16,769 bases of DNA from Sphingomonas sp. CCH9-E2 (GTDB lineage: Bacteria > Pseudomonadota > Alphaproteobacteria > Sphingomonadales > Sphingomonadaceae): positions 1 to 16,769 of the forward strand of contig NZ_LSJM01000260.1 in the NCBI RefSeq assembly GCF_001557215.1, given 5' to 3'. The notes under the pieces are model-generated. The model did no database searches. It was given only the letters and a program-made list of their open reading frames with translations, and was not told the DNA's origin. The translations under genes and the position numbers were made by a program. Shown in pieces: positions 1 through 7,841 of the stretch; the first letter of the stretch is position 1, and the number at the start of each line of letters is the position of its first letter.

Positions 1-1
1 C

Positions 2-2605
2 GGCTACCGCCAGTCGCTTGAATCGCAGCAGAATATCCGCCGCAACTCGACACAGATTGTCGATGCGATCGTTGCGGAGGACATCGGCAAGCTGCCCGAT
101 ATCGCGGTTTCGGACACGGCGGCCCGCATTCCCGGCGTTCAGGTCGAGCGCAGCGGTGGCGAAGCCGGACGCGTACTGGTGCGCGGCCTTCCCGACTTCG
201 TCACCACCTATAACGGCCGCGAAATCTTCACCGCCGAAACCCGCTCGGTCGCGCTGCAGGACTTTCCTTCGGGCGCGATCGGCGCGATCGAGGTGTTCAA
301 AACCTCGACCGCCAACCTGGTCGAGCCGGGCCTGGCCGGCCTCATCAACGTGCGCTCGCGTCGGCCGTTCGACTTCGCCGACTTCCACGTCGCCGGTTCT
401 GCATGGCTGACCTACACCTATCAGGCGCGCGACTATAACCCGAACGGCAACATCATGGTCTCGGACCGCTGGGATGTCGGCGGGGGCGAGATCGGCGCGC
501 TGCTCGGCCTGTCCTATACCAGCATGCATTATCGCGATTCGACGCGCTCCAACACCGACTTCGTTGCGGGTGGCGGCCCGGGCGGGACGCAATTCCCGGA
601 CATTCAGCGCGTAACCTATGACGAGGGTGATCGCGAGCGTCCGTCGGTCAACGGCGCGATCCAGTGGCGCCCGAGCCCCGGCCTCGAATTCTACGCCGAA
701 GGTCTCTACCAGGGCTTCCGCAACAAGCTGTCGTCACGCGAGATGGAAGCGGCCCTGTGGGGTGGCTCCGGCTTCTCCAACGCCGTGACCGTTCCCGGTC
801 GCCCCGACCTGCTCGAAAGCGCGACCGTGACCAATCCGCGCCGCGTGCAGGGCTATCAGGGCGGTACGTACAACAAGACCGACACCTTCCAGTTCGCAGT
901 CGGCGGCAGCTTCGAGACCGGCAGCCTCAAGATCACCGCAGACGTCGCACGGACGGACTCGACCTTCACCGGGTCGACCGCCAGCGTCGACTATGCCTTT
1001 GCCGCCCCGCAGTCGATCGTGTTCGACACCAATGCCGACAGTGGCGACGGCGGCGCGGTCTTATCGATCCCAGGCTTCGATGCAAGCAACCCTGCAAACT
1101 ACGTCTATCGCGGCTTCTATGAGGAAGCGCAGCAGGCCAAGGGCAAGGACTGGCAGGCGCGTTTCGACGTAACCTACGAAACCGAACTGCCGTGGGTGAA
1201 GGCGTTTGAAGCCGGTGTCCGCTATACCGATCGCGACGCCCGCCGCGAATATGGCAACCGCTATTTCGATCGTGAAGGCGACCGTCGTCCATTCTCGGCG
1301 GTGCCGCTGACTTATGAGCTGTTCCAGCCCGGGTTCCGCGGTGCCGATCCGCAGCCCGGTCTGCTGACCTGGCTCTCGCCGACCTATGACAGCATCCGCG
1401 CCAATCTGGAGCAGCTTCGCACGTTCAACCAGCCCGGCCTGACCGGGGCACCGGCGCCCGATCCGCAGCAGACCTGGGATGCGAACGAGAAGCATTTCGC
1501 GGCCTATGGCCAAGTCCGTTACGAAATCCCGCTCGGGGGTGAAGCCAGCATCGACGGCACGATCGGCCTGCGCTACACGCGCAGCGATCTCGACCTGTCG
1601 GGCACGCGCTTCGTGCTCCCGGCAGGCGGCGGCCCGGGTGTGCAGACGCCGACGGTCGTGGAACGCAAATTTGAAGCATGGTTGCCCAACTTCAATGCGC
1701 GTATCCGCTTCACACCGCAGATCCAGGCGCGGTTTGCCGTCACCGAGACCCAGACGCGACCCAACTTCATCGACCTGCGCGCGTCGGGGACGCTGGATCG
1801 GCCCAACACCAATGGCTGTTTGTCGCTCACCCCGATCCCGGCAGGCTGCTACCGCACCGGCAATGGCGGTAACCCGTTCCTGAACCCGCTCACGTCGCGC
1901 AACTACGACGCCGCGCTGGAATATTATTTCTCGCGCAACGGCTTCGTATCGGTGAGCGTGTTCCACCGCGATATGAAGGGGTTCATCGAGGGGAATACCT
2001 TTACCGGCACGCTTCCGGACGGAACCCCGCTGCGCCTGAACTCGCCGGTCAATGCGGGCAATGGCCGCATCCGCGGCTTCGAAATCCAGGGCTCGACCTT
2101 CCTCGATTTCATCGGGCTGCCGCAGTTCGGTCTGCAGGGGAACGTCACGAATCTCGATGCGCGGTCGGATTTCAACTATGACGACGGCCTCAATCCAGAC
2201 GGATCGCCGCTGATCCGGACGGTCAACCGCGAGCTCCTGTTCGTGTCCGATTGGTCGCTGAACGCAGCAGCCTTCTACGAGGCCAACGGTCTGTCTGCGC
2301 GCCTCGCTTACAACTGGCGCAGCGCGTTCCCGCTGACGTATCAGCGCCGCGGTGACCACCTTTACACCGAAGAAGCCGATCCGGTTCAGCGGCTCGATCT
2401 GTCGGTCAGCTATGATTTGATGCCGGCAGTCACGGTGTTCGGCGACTGGACGAACATCCTGGGTGACCCGTTCAGTTCGACGCTGACACGCACAAACACG
2501 GTCAACAATGCCCTGCCCGCAGCAGGGGCGTTCACTGCCACCTATCCGCGTGTGGTTCGCTACGAGGAATCGACCCTCACCGTCGGCGTCCGCTTCCGGT
2601 TCTGA
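2..2605 (+). CDS. TonB-dependent receptor, 5' end outside window
   Basis: This is an outer-membrane TonB-dependent receptor that would import a ligand into the periplasm using TonB/ExbB/ExbD energy. The frame is open from base 2, so the signal peptide, TonB box and first part of the plug lie to the left; 867 residues are visible. The plug is recognisable: VDAIVAEDIGKLPD, then ARIPGVQVER, then VLVRGLPDFV and a strand ending in LINVRSRRPFDF. The rest is beta-barrel, with alternating aromatic strands and a last strand ending in VGVRFRF, the terminal Phe expected for BAM recognition. The style matches the Xanthomonas/Caulobacter receptor family (TIGR01782 type), common in sphingomonads and often linked to carbohydrate uptake. 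An ATG at 179 lies inside the plug and is not the start. The downstream halogenases and glycosidases suggest a glycan or glycoconjugate ligand, but the ligand cannot be read from sequence. Confidence 0.95.
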   Translation, partial: GYRQSLESQQNIRRNSTQIVDAIVAEDIGKLPDIAVSDTAARIPGVQVERSGGEAGRVLVRGLPDFVTTYNGREIFTAETRSVALQDFPSGAIGAIEVFKTSTANLVEPGLAGLINVRSRRPFDFADFHVAGSAWLTYTYQARDYNPNGNIMVSDRWDVGGGEIGALLGLSYTSMHYRDSTRSNTDFVAGGGPGGTQFPDIQRVTYDEGDRERPSVNGAIQWRPSPGLEFYAEGLYQGFRNKLSSREMEAALWGGSGFSNAVTVPGRPDLLESATVTNPRRVQGYQGGTYNKTDTFQFAVGGSFETGSLKITADVARTDSTFTGSTASVDYAFAAPQSIVFDTNADSGDGGAVLSIPGFDASNPANYVYRGFYEEAQQAKGKDWQARFDVTYETELPWVKAFEAGVRYTDRDARREYGNRYFDREGDRRPFSAVPLTYELFQPGFRGADPQPGLLTWLSPTYDSIRANLEQLRTFNQPGLTGAPAPDPQQTWDANEKHFAAYGQVRYEIPLGGEASIDGTIGLRYTRSDLDLSGTRFVLPAGGGPGVQTPTVVERKFEAWLPNFNARIRFTPQIQARFAVTETQTRPNFIDLRASGTLDRPNTNGCLSLTPIPAGCYRTGNGGNPFLNPLTSRNYDAALEYYFSRNGFVSVSVFHRDMKGFIEGNTFTGTLPDGTPLRLNSPVNAGNGRIRGFEIQGSTFLDFIGLPQFGLQGNVTNLDARSDFNYDDGLNPDGSPLIRTVNRELLFVSDWSLNAAAFYEANGLSARLAYNWRSAFPLTYQRRGDHLYTEEADPVQRLDLSVSYDLMPAVTVFGDWTNILGDPFSSTLTRTNTVNNALPAAGAFTATYPRVVRYEESTLTVGVRFRF

Positions 2606-2626
2606 CGGGAACGCCGGCACGAGCAT

Positions 2627-2657
2627 GGGAGCCGGAGAGCCTTGCTCTTCGGCTCCT
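2627..2657 (+). terminator. Strong hairpin after the receptor gene
   Basis: A near-perfect inverted repeat lies 21 bases after the receptor stop. The arms GGAGCCGGAGAGC (2628–2640) and GCTCTTCGGCTCC (2644–2656) pair over 13 bp with one G·U pair, and a further G·U pair can form outside (2627/2657). The loop is CTT. It is followed only by TGTCGTTT, so the U-tract is weak. It could be a leaky terminator, or an mRNA-stabilising stem that sets a lower level of the downstream halogenases than of the receptor. Confidence 0.55.
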
Positions 2658-2676
2658 GTCGTTTGAGGATCATGCG

Positions 2677-4194
2677 ATGAGCAGCGAAGTCCCCCGCGAC
2701 GATCGGCCGCGCACCCGCGTCGTCATTGTCGGCGGCGGCACTGCCGGATGGATGGCCGCGGCGGCGCTGATCCGCCGCCTGCCCCATGCCTGCAGCGTCC
2801 GGCTGATCGAGTCCGAGGATATTGGTATCGTCGGCGTGGGCGAGGCGACCCTCCCCCATCTGCGCGCCTTCGTGTCCATGCTCGGGATCGACGAGGCCGA
2901 GTTCATGGCTGTCACGCAGGCAACCTATAAGCTCGGGATCGAATTCCGCGACTTCGGCCGCATCGGCGACGCCTATCTCCACCCGTTCGGCAATTTCGGC
3001 CGACCGCTCAACGGCGTGCCCTTTCATCACTATTGGCTACGGATGCGGGCGCAGGGCCGTGACGCTTCGCTGTTCGACTATTCGCTGTGCAACCAGATGG
3101 CGGCGCAGCGCCGCTTCGCTCCGCCGACCGACGACGCGGCGTCGCTGCGCTCCAGCTATGGCTATGCCTATCAGTTCGACGCCACCTTGTTCGCTCCGTA
3201 TCTGCGCAACTATGCCGTCGCGCGCGGGGTCGAGCGGACCGAAGGCCGTGTCGTCGACGTCTCGCTCGATCCGCTGTCTGGCGATGTCTCCGCGCTCACC
3301 CTCGCCAGCGGCGAGCGGGTCGAGGGCGACCTGTTCGTCGATTGCTCGGGCTTTCGCGCCCTGCTGATCGGCGGAGCAATCGGTTCGGCGTGGGAGGACT
3401 GGTCGCACTGGCTCCCATGCGACCGCGCCGTCGCTGCCCCCTGCGCCTCGCCCGAGGGTCCGATCGAGCCCTATACCCGCGCCACGGCAATGTCGGCCGG
3501 CTGGCGCTGGCGCATTCCACTGCGCCACCGGGTCGGCAATGGCTATGTCTTTTCATCCGCGCATCTTGATGAGGATGCGGCCAGCACGGCGCTCGTTTCC
3601 GCGCTTGAACACCCGCCCCTCGCCGATCCGCGCGTGCTCCGTTTCCGCGCCGGTCGCCGGGCGCGCAGCTGGGATCGCAACGTCGTGTCGATCGGCCTCG
3701 CCTCCGGCTTTCTGGAGCCGCTCGAATCGACCAGCATCTATCTGGCGCAAGGCGCGGTCGAGCAGCTGATCGCGCTATTCCCGATCGACGGCCGCATTGC
3801 GGATGCCGATCGCGACGAGTTCAATTGCATGGTCGATCTCGAATATGACCGGATCCGCGACTTCCTGATCCTCCACTATCACGCAACGGCGCGCGACGAT
3901 TCGCCGTTCTGGAACGACATGCGCACGATGCGCATCCCCGACAGCCTGGCCGAGAAGATGGAGCTGTTTCGCGAGTCCGGCCGCGTCGCGCATTACACCC
4001 AGGGGCTGTTCTTCGAACCCAGCTGGCTCGCCGTCTATCTCGGCCAGGGGATTACCCCGCGCCATTGGGACCAGCGCGCCGACTTGATCGATCCCTCACA
4101 ACTCGGCGGGGCGCTTGATCAGCTGCGCGCGCAGATCGCGGCAACGGTGCGCGACATGCCCAGTCATGACGCGGCCTTGGCTCGCCTCGCATGA
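2677..4194 (+). CDS. Flavin-dependent tryptophan-halogenase family protein, key residues intact
   Basis: This 505-residue protein belongs to the PrnA/RebH-type halogenase family (PF04820). Such enzymes use FADH2, O2 and halide to make HOCl or HOBr, which reaches the substrate through an active-site lysine. Visible motifs are the dinucleotide fold VVIVGGGTAGW (residues 15–25), VGVGEATLP (52–60), the lysine in ATYKLGIEF (K85, matching PrnA K79), VDCSG, the family signature WRWRIP (276–281), and LEPLEST (346–352). E350 matches PrnA E346 and T352 sits at the halide-site Thr. The next residue is Ser353, where PrnA has Gly349. ATG 2677 has GAGGA at 2665–2669. It overlaps the next gene by 4 nt. Receptor-linked halogenases occur in Xanthomonas, Caulobacter and Brevundimonas; their natural substrates are mostly unknown, so free tryptophan should not be assumed. 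It needs a flavin reductase, and none is seen here. Confidence 0.9.
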   Translation: MSSEVPRDDRPRTRVVIVGGGTAGWMAAAALIRRLPHACSVRLIESEDIGIVGVGEATLPHLRAFVSMLGIDEAEFMAVTQATYKLGIEFRDFGRIGDAYLHPFGNFGRPLNGVPFHHYWLRMRAQGRDASLFDYSLCNQMAAQRRFAPPTDDAASLRSSYGYAYQFDATLFAPYLRNYAVARGVERTEGRVVDVSLDPLSGDVSALTLASGERVEGDLFVDCSGFRALLIGGAIGSAWEDWSHWLPCDRAVAAPCASPEGPIEPYTRATAMSAGWRWRIPLRHRVGNGYVFSSAHLDEDAASTALVSALEHPPLADPRVLRFRAGRRARSWDRNVVSIGLASGFLEPLESTSIYLAQGAVEQLIALFPIDGRIADADRDEFNCMVDLEYDRIRDFLILHYHATARDDSPFWNDMRTMRIPDSLAEKMELFRESGRVAHYTQGLFFEPSWLAVYLGQGITPRHWDQRADLIDPSQLGGALDQLRAQIAATVRDMPSHDAALARLA

Positions 4195-5576
4195 GCGCGC
4201 GCGCCATCCGCTCTGTTTGCGTCGTCGGCGACGGGATTGTCGGGCTGTGCGCGGCGGCAGCATTCGCCCGGGCCTTGCCGCAGATCACGGTGACGATCGT
4301 CCCAGCTGAACCCGATGCGGCGGCGGTGGCCGAGATTCAGTGCGCAACTTGGCCCAGCATCCACCGTTTCCACGCCGCGATCGGGCTGGACGAGCGTGAG
4401 CTGATCCGCGCGGGGATCGCGACGCACCTGCTGGGCGCCCGCTTCGGCCCTTGGCATGAGCTCGATCAGGCTTGGATCCATGGCTTTGGCGAGCATGGCC
4501 TGATGGCCGGCGACATCCCGTTCCACACCTTGTGGCATCGCGCGTTTCAGGCCGGGCGCGCGGAACCCTTCTGGCGCTACAGCGCGGCAGCGTTGCTGGG
4601 CGCTTCCGGCAAGTTCGTCCACCCCAGCCCCGACCCTGCCTCCCCGCTCGGCGGCATGCTCTACGCGCTGCGCATCGATCCGCCCCGCTACCGTGCCCGC
4701 CTTGCGGCACTGACTGCCGCACTGCCGCGACACGCACCGTTCGTGTCGGTTGAGCGCGACGGAACTGGGACGGTCACCGCCATTGCAATGGCCGATGGCA
4801 AGCGCGTCAGCGCGGATCTTTACCTCGACTGCACGGGGACGCAGGCGTTGCTTCGCGCTCCCGATGCGCGCGCGTTCGAGCCGTGGGACGCGTGGCTTCC
4901 GGGGCGCTCGATGGCGGTGCGCGACGGACCCGGCGACGCCGCCGACCCGCTTGATCGGGCCGAGACATCCGCGCACGGCTGGCGCTGGCAATCGCCGCTG
5001 GCAGGGCGAACCCGCGTGATCGAACTCAGCGATGCGCCCACCGGCATCCCGGTGCAGTTCGGCCATCACAAGCCATGGATCGGCAATGTTCTGGCGATCG
5101 GCGATGCCGCAGGCGCGATCGATCCGCTCTTCGGAACCGGACTCCACCTGGCTCAGGACGCAATCTTGCTGGCGCTCGATCTGTTGCCGGGTCGGAATTT
5201 CTTGCAGGCCGAGCTGGCCGAGTACAACCGTCGCAGCCGCGCGAGCGCGACGCGCATGCGTGACTTTCACGCGCTCCACCACCTGCGCGCGCGCACCATG
5301 GCCCAGACGCTTCCCGAGGGCCTTGCCCGCACGCTCAATCAGTTCGAACGCCGCGGGCGGCTGCCGCCGTTCGAGGGCGAGCCGTTCGAGGCGGACGCGT
5401 GGCGCGCGGCGCTGATCGGCCTTGGCGTTCGGCCGAACGCGATCGACCCGCTGACTGCCTCGATTGACCCCGGCCGGGCCGAACACGCGATGGATGCGCT
5501 CGCCGCGCGCCTCGCCGACGCTGTCGCGCGCGTGCCGCCCTACCCGCAACTGCTCAAACAGCTGCGGGCAGGCTGA
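4191..5576 (+). CDS. Degenerate tryptophan-halogenase paralogue lacking catalytic Lys and Glu
   Basis: This 461-residue protein aligns along its length with the halogenase just upstream but is shorter and divergent. The FAD-binding start is kept as VVGDGIVG (residues 11–18), as are YLDCTG and a WRWQSP version of the family signature (264–269). The catalytic Lys position is Leu80 (ATHLLGARF against ATYKLGIEF upstream). The Glu of LEPLEST is Phe314 (DPLFGTG, 311–317), although the halide-site Thr-Gly pair is present. The ATG lies in an ATGA overlap with the previous stop, and no strong ribosome binding site is seen, so translation is probably coupled. By family knowledge, loss of both residues argues against classical halogenation. 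It may be a partner subunit of the first enzyme, or a flavoprotein with another reaction. The frame is intact with no sign of pseudogene decay. Confidence 0.85.
   Translation: MSARAIRSVCVVGDGIVGLCAAAAFARALPQITVTIVPAEPDAAAVAEIQCATWPSIHRFHAAIGLDERELIRAGIATHLLGARFGPWHELDQAWIHGFGEHGLMAGDIPFHTLWHRAFQAGRAEPFWRYSAAALLGASGKFVHPSPDPASPLGGMLYALRIDPPRYRARLAALTAALPRHAPFVSVERDGTGTVTAIAMADGKRVSADLYLDCTGTQALLRAPDARAFEPWDAWLPGRSMAVRDGPGDAADPLDRAETSAHGWRWQSPLAGRTRVIELSDAPTGIPVQFGHHKPWIGNVLAIGDAAGAIDPLFGTGLHLAQDAILLALDLLPGRNFLQAELAEYNRRSRASATRMRDFHALHHLRARTMAQTLPEGLARTLNQFERRGRLPPFEGEPFEADAWRAALIGLGVRPNAIDPLTASIDPGRAEHAMDALAARLADAVARVPPYPQLLKQLRAG
5543..5568. terminator. Hairpin at the convergent gene ends, weak candidate
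   Basis: The arms CCCGCAACTG (5543–5552) and CAGCTGCGGG (5559–5568) pair over 10 bp with one mismatch around a CTCAAA loop. The repeat lies at the very end of the second halogenase gene, only 14 bases before the convergent GH43 stop. Neither strand shows a T-run, so a terminating role for either transcript is only a possibility. Confidence 0.25.
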
Positions 5577-5582
5577 ACCAAC

Positions 5583-6614
5583 TCACTTCTTCCCGGTCGG
5601 CCGGATGCTGACACCGACGGCCGGTTCACCATCCTTCCACAGCAAAGGCGCGACATAGAGATAGCGCTTGTTGTCCAGCTTGCGGCACCCAGGCGTCGCG
5701 GCCCATGCGTGGAAGGTCACGAACTGGCGCGCCCCGACGGTAACAATGCTCTGATGCCCCGGCCCGCTCAGGCAACCGGCTTCGCGGTTGTTGTAGCTGT
5801 AGAGGATCGGGTTCTTGGGTGAGTCGGTGCACGGCCCCATCGGCCCTTCGCACTTCGCCCAGCCCATCGCATAGGGCGACAGCCGCTGATGCTCTTCCCA
5901 GCCATAATGGTTCGACGAATAGAACATTGCATAACCCGCGGGGGTCTTCACCATGGTCGGCGCCTCGATCACATGGGCCTCCCACGGCTTGTCGTTGCGC
6001 AACAGCGCGACGGCGGGACCCTCCAGCTTCAGCCCATCGGCGCTCATGCGCTGGGCATAGATGTCGGTCGGCTTGCCGAACTTCGGATTATTGCCGTCAT
6101 TCTTGTAATAGAGATACAGCTTGCCATCGCTGTCACGGAATGGTGCCGCGTCGATCGTGCCGCCCAGGTCGCGCTGGCACACCATCGGCTCGGTTTCCTT
6201 CGACACGAACGGCCCGCGCGGATCGCTGGAAAACGCCGCGCCCACGCATTGCAGCCCGCTCTCCTTCTCGCGCGCGGTGATATAGATCACGAAGCCATTG
6301 GGTACGCGCAGCACCTCGGGCGCCCAGGTGAACCCCTCGCGCGCCCAGACCGGCAACGTCGGCATCGCATCGTGAATCTTGCCACCCGTCTTGACCAGCG
6401 CCCAGTCGGCGAGGTTGGTCGAGGTCGCCATCTGCACGTTCGCGACATTGCCCGGCGGATTGGTCGCATAGGCATAGAACGTCCCGTCGTGCAGCATCAC
6501 GAACGGGTCGGCGAAATCCTCTTCCAGCACGGGCGCGAACGGCGGCTCTTCCTTCGCCGGCGCGAACGCGGTGCAGGCCAGCGCCAGCAATGCAAGAGCG
6601 GGGTATTTTGCCAT
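5583..6614 (-). CDS. Glycoside hydrolase family 43, exported
   Basis: This 343-residue GH43 five-bladed propeller enzyme probably cleaves beta-xylosidic or alpha-arabinofuranosidic links; the exact substrate is not readable. The expected catalytic triad is visible: Asp36 in FADPFV (general base), Asp155 in TIDAAPFRD (pKa modulator) and Glu217 in HVIEAPTM (general acid). WAPEV (97–101) and GHQSIV near the C-terminus are also typical. The first 20 residues are a short Sec-type signal (ALALLALACTAFAPA); Cys14 gives only an imperfect lipobox, so a soluble periplasmic protein is more likely than a lipoprotein. The start at 6614 is chosen over an in-frame ATG at 6656 because a perfect AAAGGAG (6627–6621) sits 6 bases upstream and the signal peptide begins there. 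It converges on the halogenase pair and diverges from galM, sharing an AT-rich control region with it. Confidence 0.92.
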   Translation of the reverse strand: MAKYPALALLALACTAFAPAKEEPPFAPVLEEDFADPFVMLHDGTFYAYATNPPGNVANVQMATSTNLADWALVKTGGKIHDAMPTLPVWAREGFTWAPEVLRVPNGFVIYITAREKESGLQCVGAAFSSDPRGPFVSKETEPMVCQRDLGGTIDAAPFRDSDGKLYLYYKNDGNNPKFGKPTDIYAQRMSADGLKLEGPAVALLRNDKPWEAHVIEAPTMVKTPAGYAMFYSSNHYGWEEHQRLSPYAMGWAKCEGPMGPCTDSPKNPILYSYNNREAGCLSGPGHQSIVTVGARQFVTFHAWAATPGCRKLDNKRYLYVAPLLWKDGEPAVGVSIRPTGKK

Positions 6615-6620
6615 ACGTAA

Positions 6621-6627
6621 CTCCTTT
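6621..6627 (-). promoter_or_regulatory. Ribosome binding site of the GH43 gene
   Basis: AAAGGAG on the minus strand lies 6 bases before the ATG at 6614. It decides the start in favour of the shorter protein with a clean signal peptide. Confidence 0.75.
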
Positions 6628-6663
6628 GGCTCCATCATCCTGGCCGGTCGGATCAACGCCCAC

Positions 6664-6692
6664 TCGACCTGTCGCTTCTTTTATCATATAAA
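6664..6692 (+). promoter_or_regulatory. Candidate promoter for galM–GH31
   Basis: A -35-like TCGACC (6664–6669) and a -10-like TATAAA (6687–6692) are separated by 17 bases, and the galM start follows 44 bases later. The -35 box matches the consensus at four of six positions. On the opposite strand TATGAT (6688–6683) resembles a -10 box for GH43, but no convincing -35 box lies at the right distance. Confidence 0.35.
6680..6692. promoter_or_regulatory. AT-rich palindrome in the divergent gap, possible operator
   Basis: TTTATCATATAAA is a perfect 5-bp inverted repeat around a 3-base centre, 12 of 13 bases A or T in otherwise GC-rich DNA. It overlaps the -10-like boxes of both directions in the gap between GH43 and galM. 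That is where a dimeric regulator controlling both genes would bind. No regulator gene is in the window. AT-richness may simply reflect promoter melting. Confidence 0.35.
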
Positions 6693-6736
6693 TCAGCTCA
6701 ACAGGAAAGACCGTTTGTCGCGGTCGGGAGCCGCGC

Positions 6737-7810
6737 ATGAATTTCACTGTGGACCGTATCGATTTCGGCACGCTGAACGGGGAGCGGGTTGAGCTGATCC
6801 GACTGGGCAACGGGACGGCGGAAGTATCGATCCTGAGCTACGGCGCTTCGATCCACGCGGTGTGCGTCCCGGACCGCCACGGACGGCTAGGCGATGTCGC
6901 GCTCGGCCATGCAACGCTCGCGGAATATGTCGACCAGCCGCAATTCATGGGTTCCACGGTCGGCCGCATCGCCAATCGCATCGCGAACGGGCGTTTCATC
7001 TTCGACGGCACCGAATATCGGGTGCCGGTCAACAACGGCCCCAACTCGCTCCATGGCGGGGATCGCGGGTTCGACAAGGCGAACTGGAAGATCCTGAACA
7101 CCGGGACCGACGGGGAGGCGTCGGTCACGCTCGGCCATGTCAGCCCGGACGGCGATCAGGGCTATCCCGGAACGCTGACGGTGACCGCGCGCTACGCGCT
7201 CGACGCCGCCAATAGCCTGCAGGTGGAATATCGCGCGATCAGTGATGCGCCAACCGTCGTTGCCCTGTCCAACCACGCCTACTGGAACCTTGCCGGCACA
7301 GACAGCGGCATCAGCGCACTCGACCACCATCTGACGATCCCGGCCGAGCAGTTCCTGCCGACCGACGACACGGCGATTCCCACCGGCGAGGTCCGAGCGG
7401 TCGACGGAACCGCGTTCGACTTCCGGACGCCGACCGTGATTGCCGAGCGGGTACGCGATGGCGGCGACGCGCAGCTTCGGATCGGACGCGGCTATGACCA
7501 TAACTGGATCGTCGCAGCCGATATCGCCGATCATCTGCGACTGATGGCGCGTGTCCTCGATCCCGTGTCCGGCCGGGTGATGGAGGTTCACTCCAACCAG
7601 CCAGGCCTGCAGTTCTATTCCGGCAACTTCCTCGATGGAAGCTCGGTCGGCAAAGGCGGCCAGATGATCCGCATGGGCGATGCGATCGCGCTCGAACCCC
7701 AGCAATTTCCCGACACCGTCAACCGCCCCGCATTCGGGTCGGTGCGACTGGAGCCGGGCCAGGTCTACCGCAACGTTATCGCATGGCGGTTCGACGTCGA
7801 GCGGAACTGA
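6737..7810 (+). CDS. galM: Aldose 1-epimerase (mutarotase)
   Basis: This 357-residue protein is a GalM-type mutarotase, interconverting alpha and beta anomers of free aldoses such as glucose, galactose or xylose. The catalytic residues are in their family motifs: His106 in NSLHGG, His180 in SNHAYWNLAG, and Glu320 in LEPQQFPDTVN. FMGSTVGRIANRIANGRF near residues 73–90 is also typical. Length is normal for the family. There is no signal peptide, so it acts in the cytoplasm or leaves without a Sec signal. ATG 6737 has GGGAG (6726–6730) 6 bases upstream. The GH31 gene starts 31 bases after its stop, so the two are probably cotranscribed. GalM would handle the anomer released by the retaining GH31 or inverting GH43 enzyme. 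Confidence 0.95.
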   Translation: MNFTVDRIDFGTLNGERVELIRLGNGTAEVSILSYGASIHAVCVPDRHGRLGDVALGHATLAEYVDQPQFMGSTVGRIANRIANGRFIFDGTEYRVPVNNGPNSLHGGDRGFDKANWKILNTGTDGEASVTLGHVSPDGDQGYPGTLTVTARYALDAANSLQVEYRAISDAPTVVALSNHAYWNLAGTDSGISALDHHLTIPAEQFLPTDDTAIPTGEVRAVDGTAFDFRTPTVIAERVRDGGDAQLRIGRGYDHNWIVAADIADHLRLMARVLDPVSGRVMEVHSNQPGLQFYSGNFLDGSSVGKGGQMIRMGDAIALEPQQFPDTVNRPAFGSVRLEPGQVYRNVIAWRFDVERN

Positions 7811-7841
7811 TGTCCCCATCAAAATCAACAAACGGAGAGCG

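Noticed and set aside
1061..2626. 521-codon minus-strand open frame opposite the receptor
   Set aside because: It mirrors the receptor barrel, has no recognisable fold or start signals, and the sense strand is clearly coding.
4164..5549. 461-codon minus-strand open frame
   Set aside because: It lies antisense to the second halogenase gene, is rich in Arg/Ala/Gly with no domain, and is a codon-bias shadow of a gene in GC-rich DNA.
6615..6656. Longer N-terminus for the GH43 protein
   Set aside because: The extra 14 residues would precede the signal peptide, and the best ribosome binding site serves the ATG at 6614.
7680..7841. Longer N-terminus for the GH31 protein
   Set aside because: It would overlap galM by 131 bases and gives a Ser/Arg-rich leader, while ATG 7842 has a ribosome binding site and a clear signal peptide.
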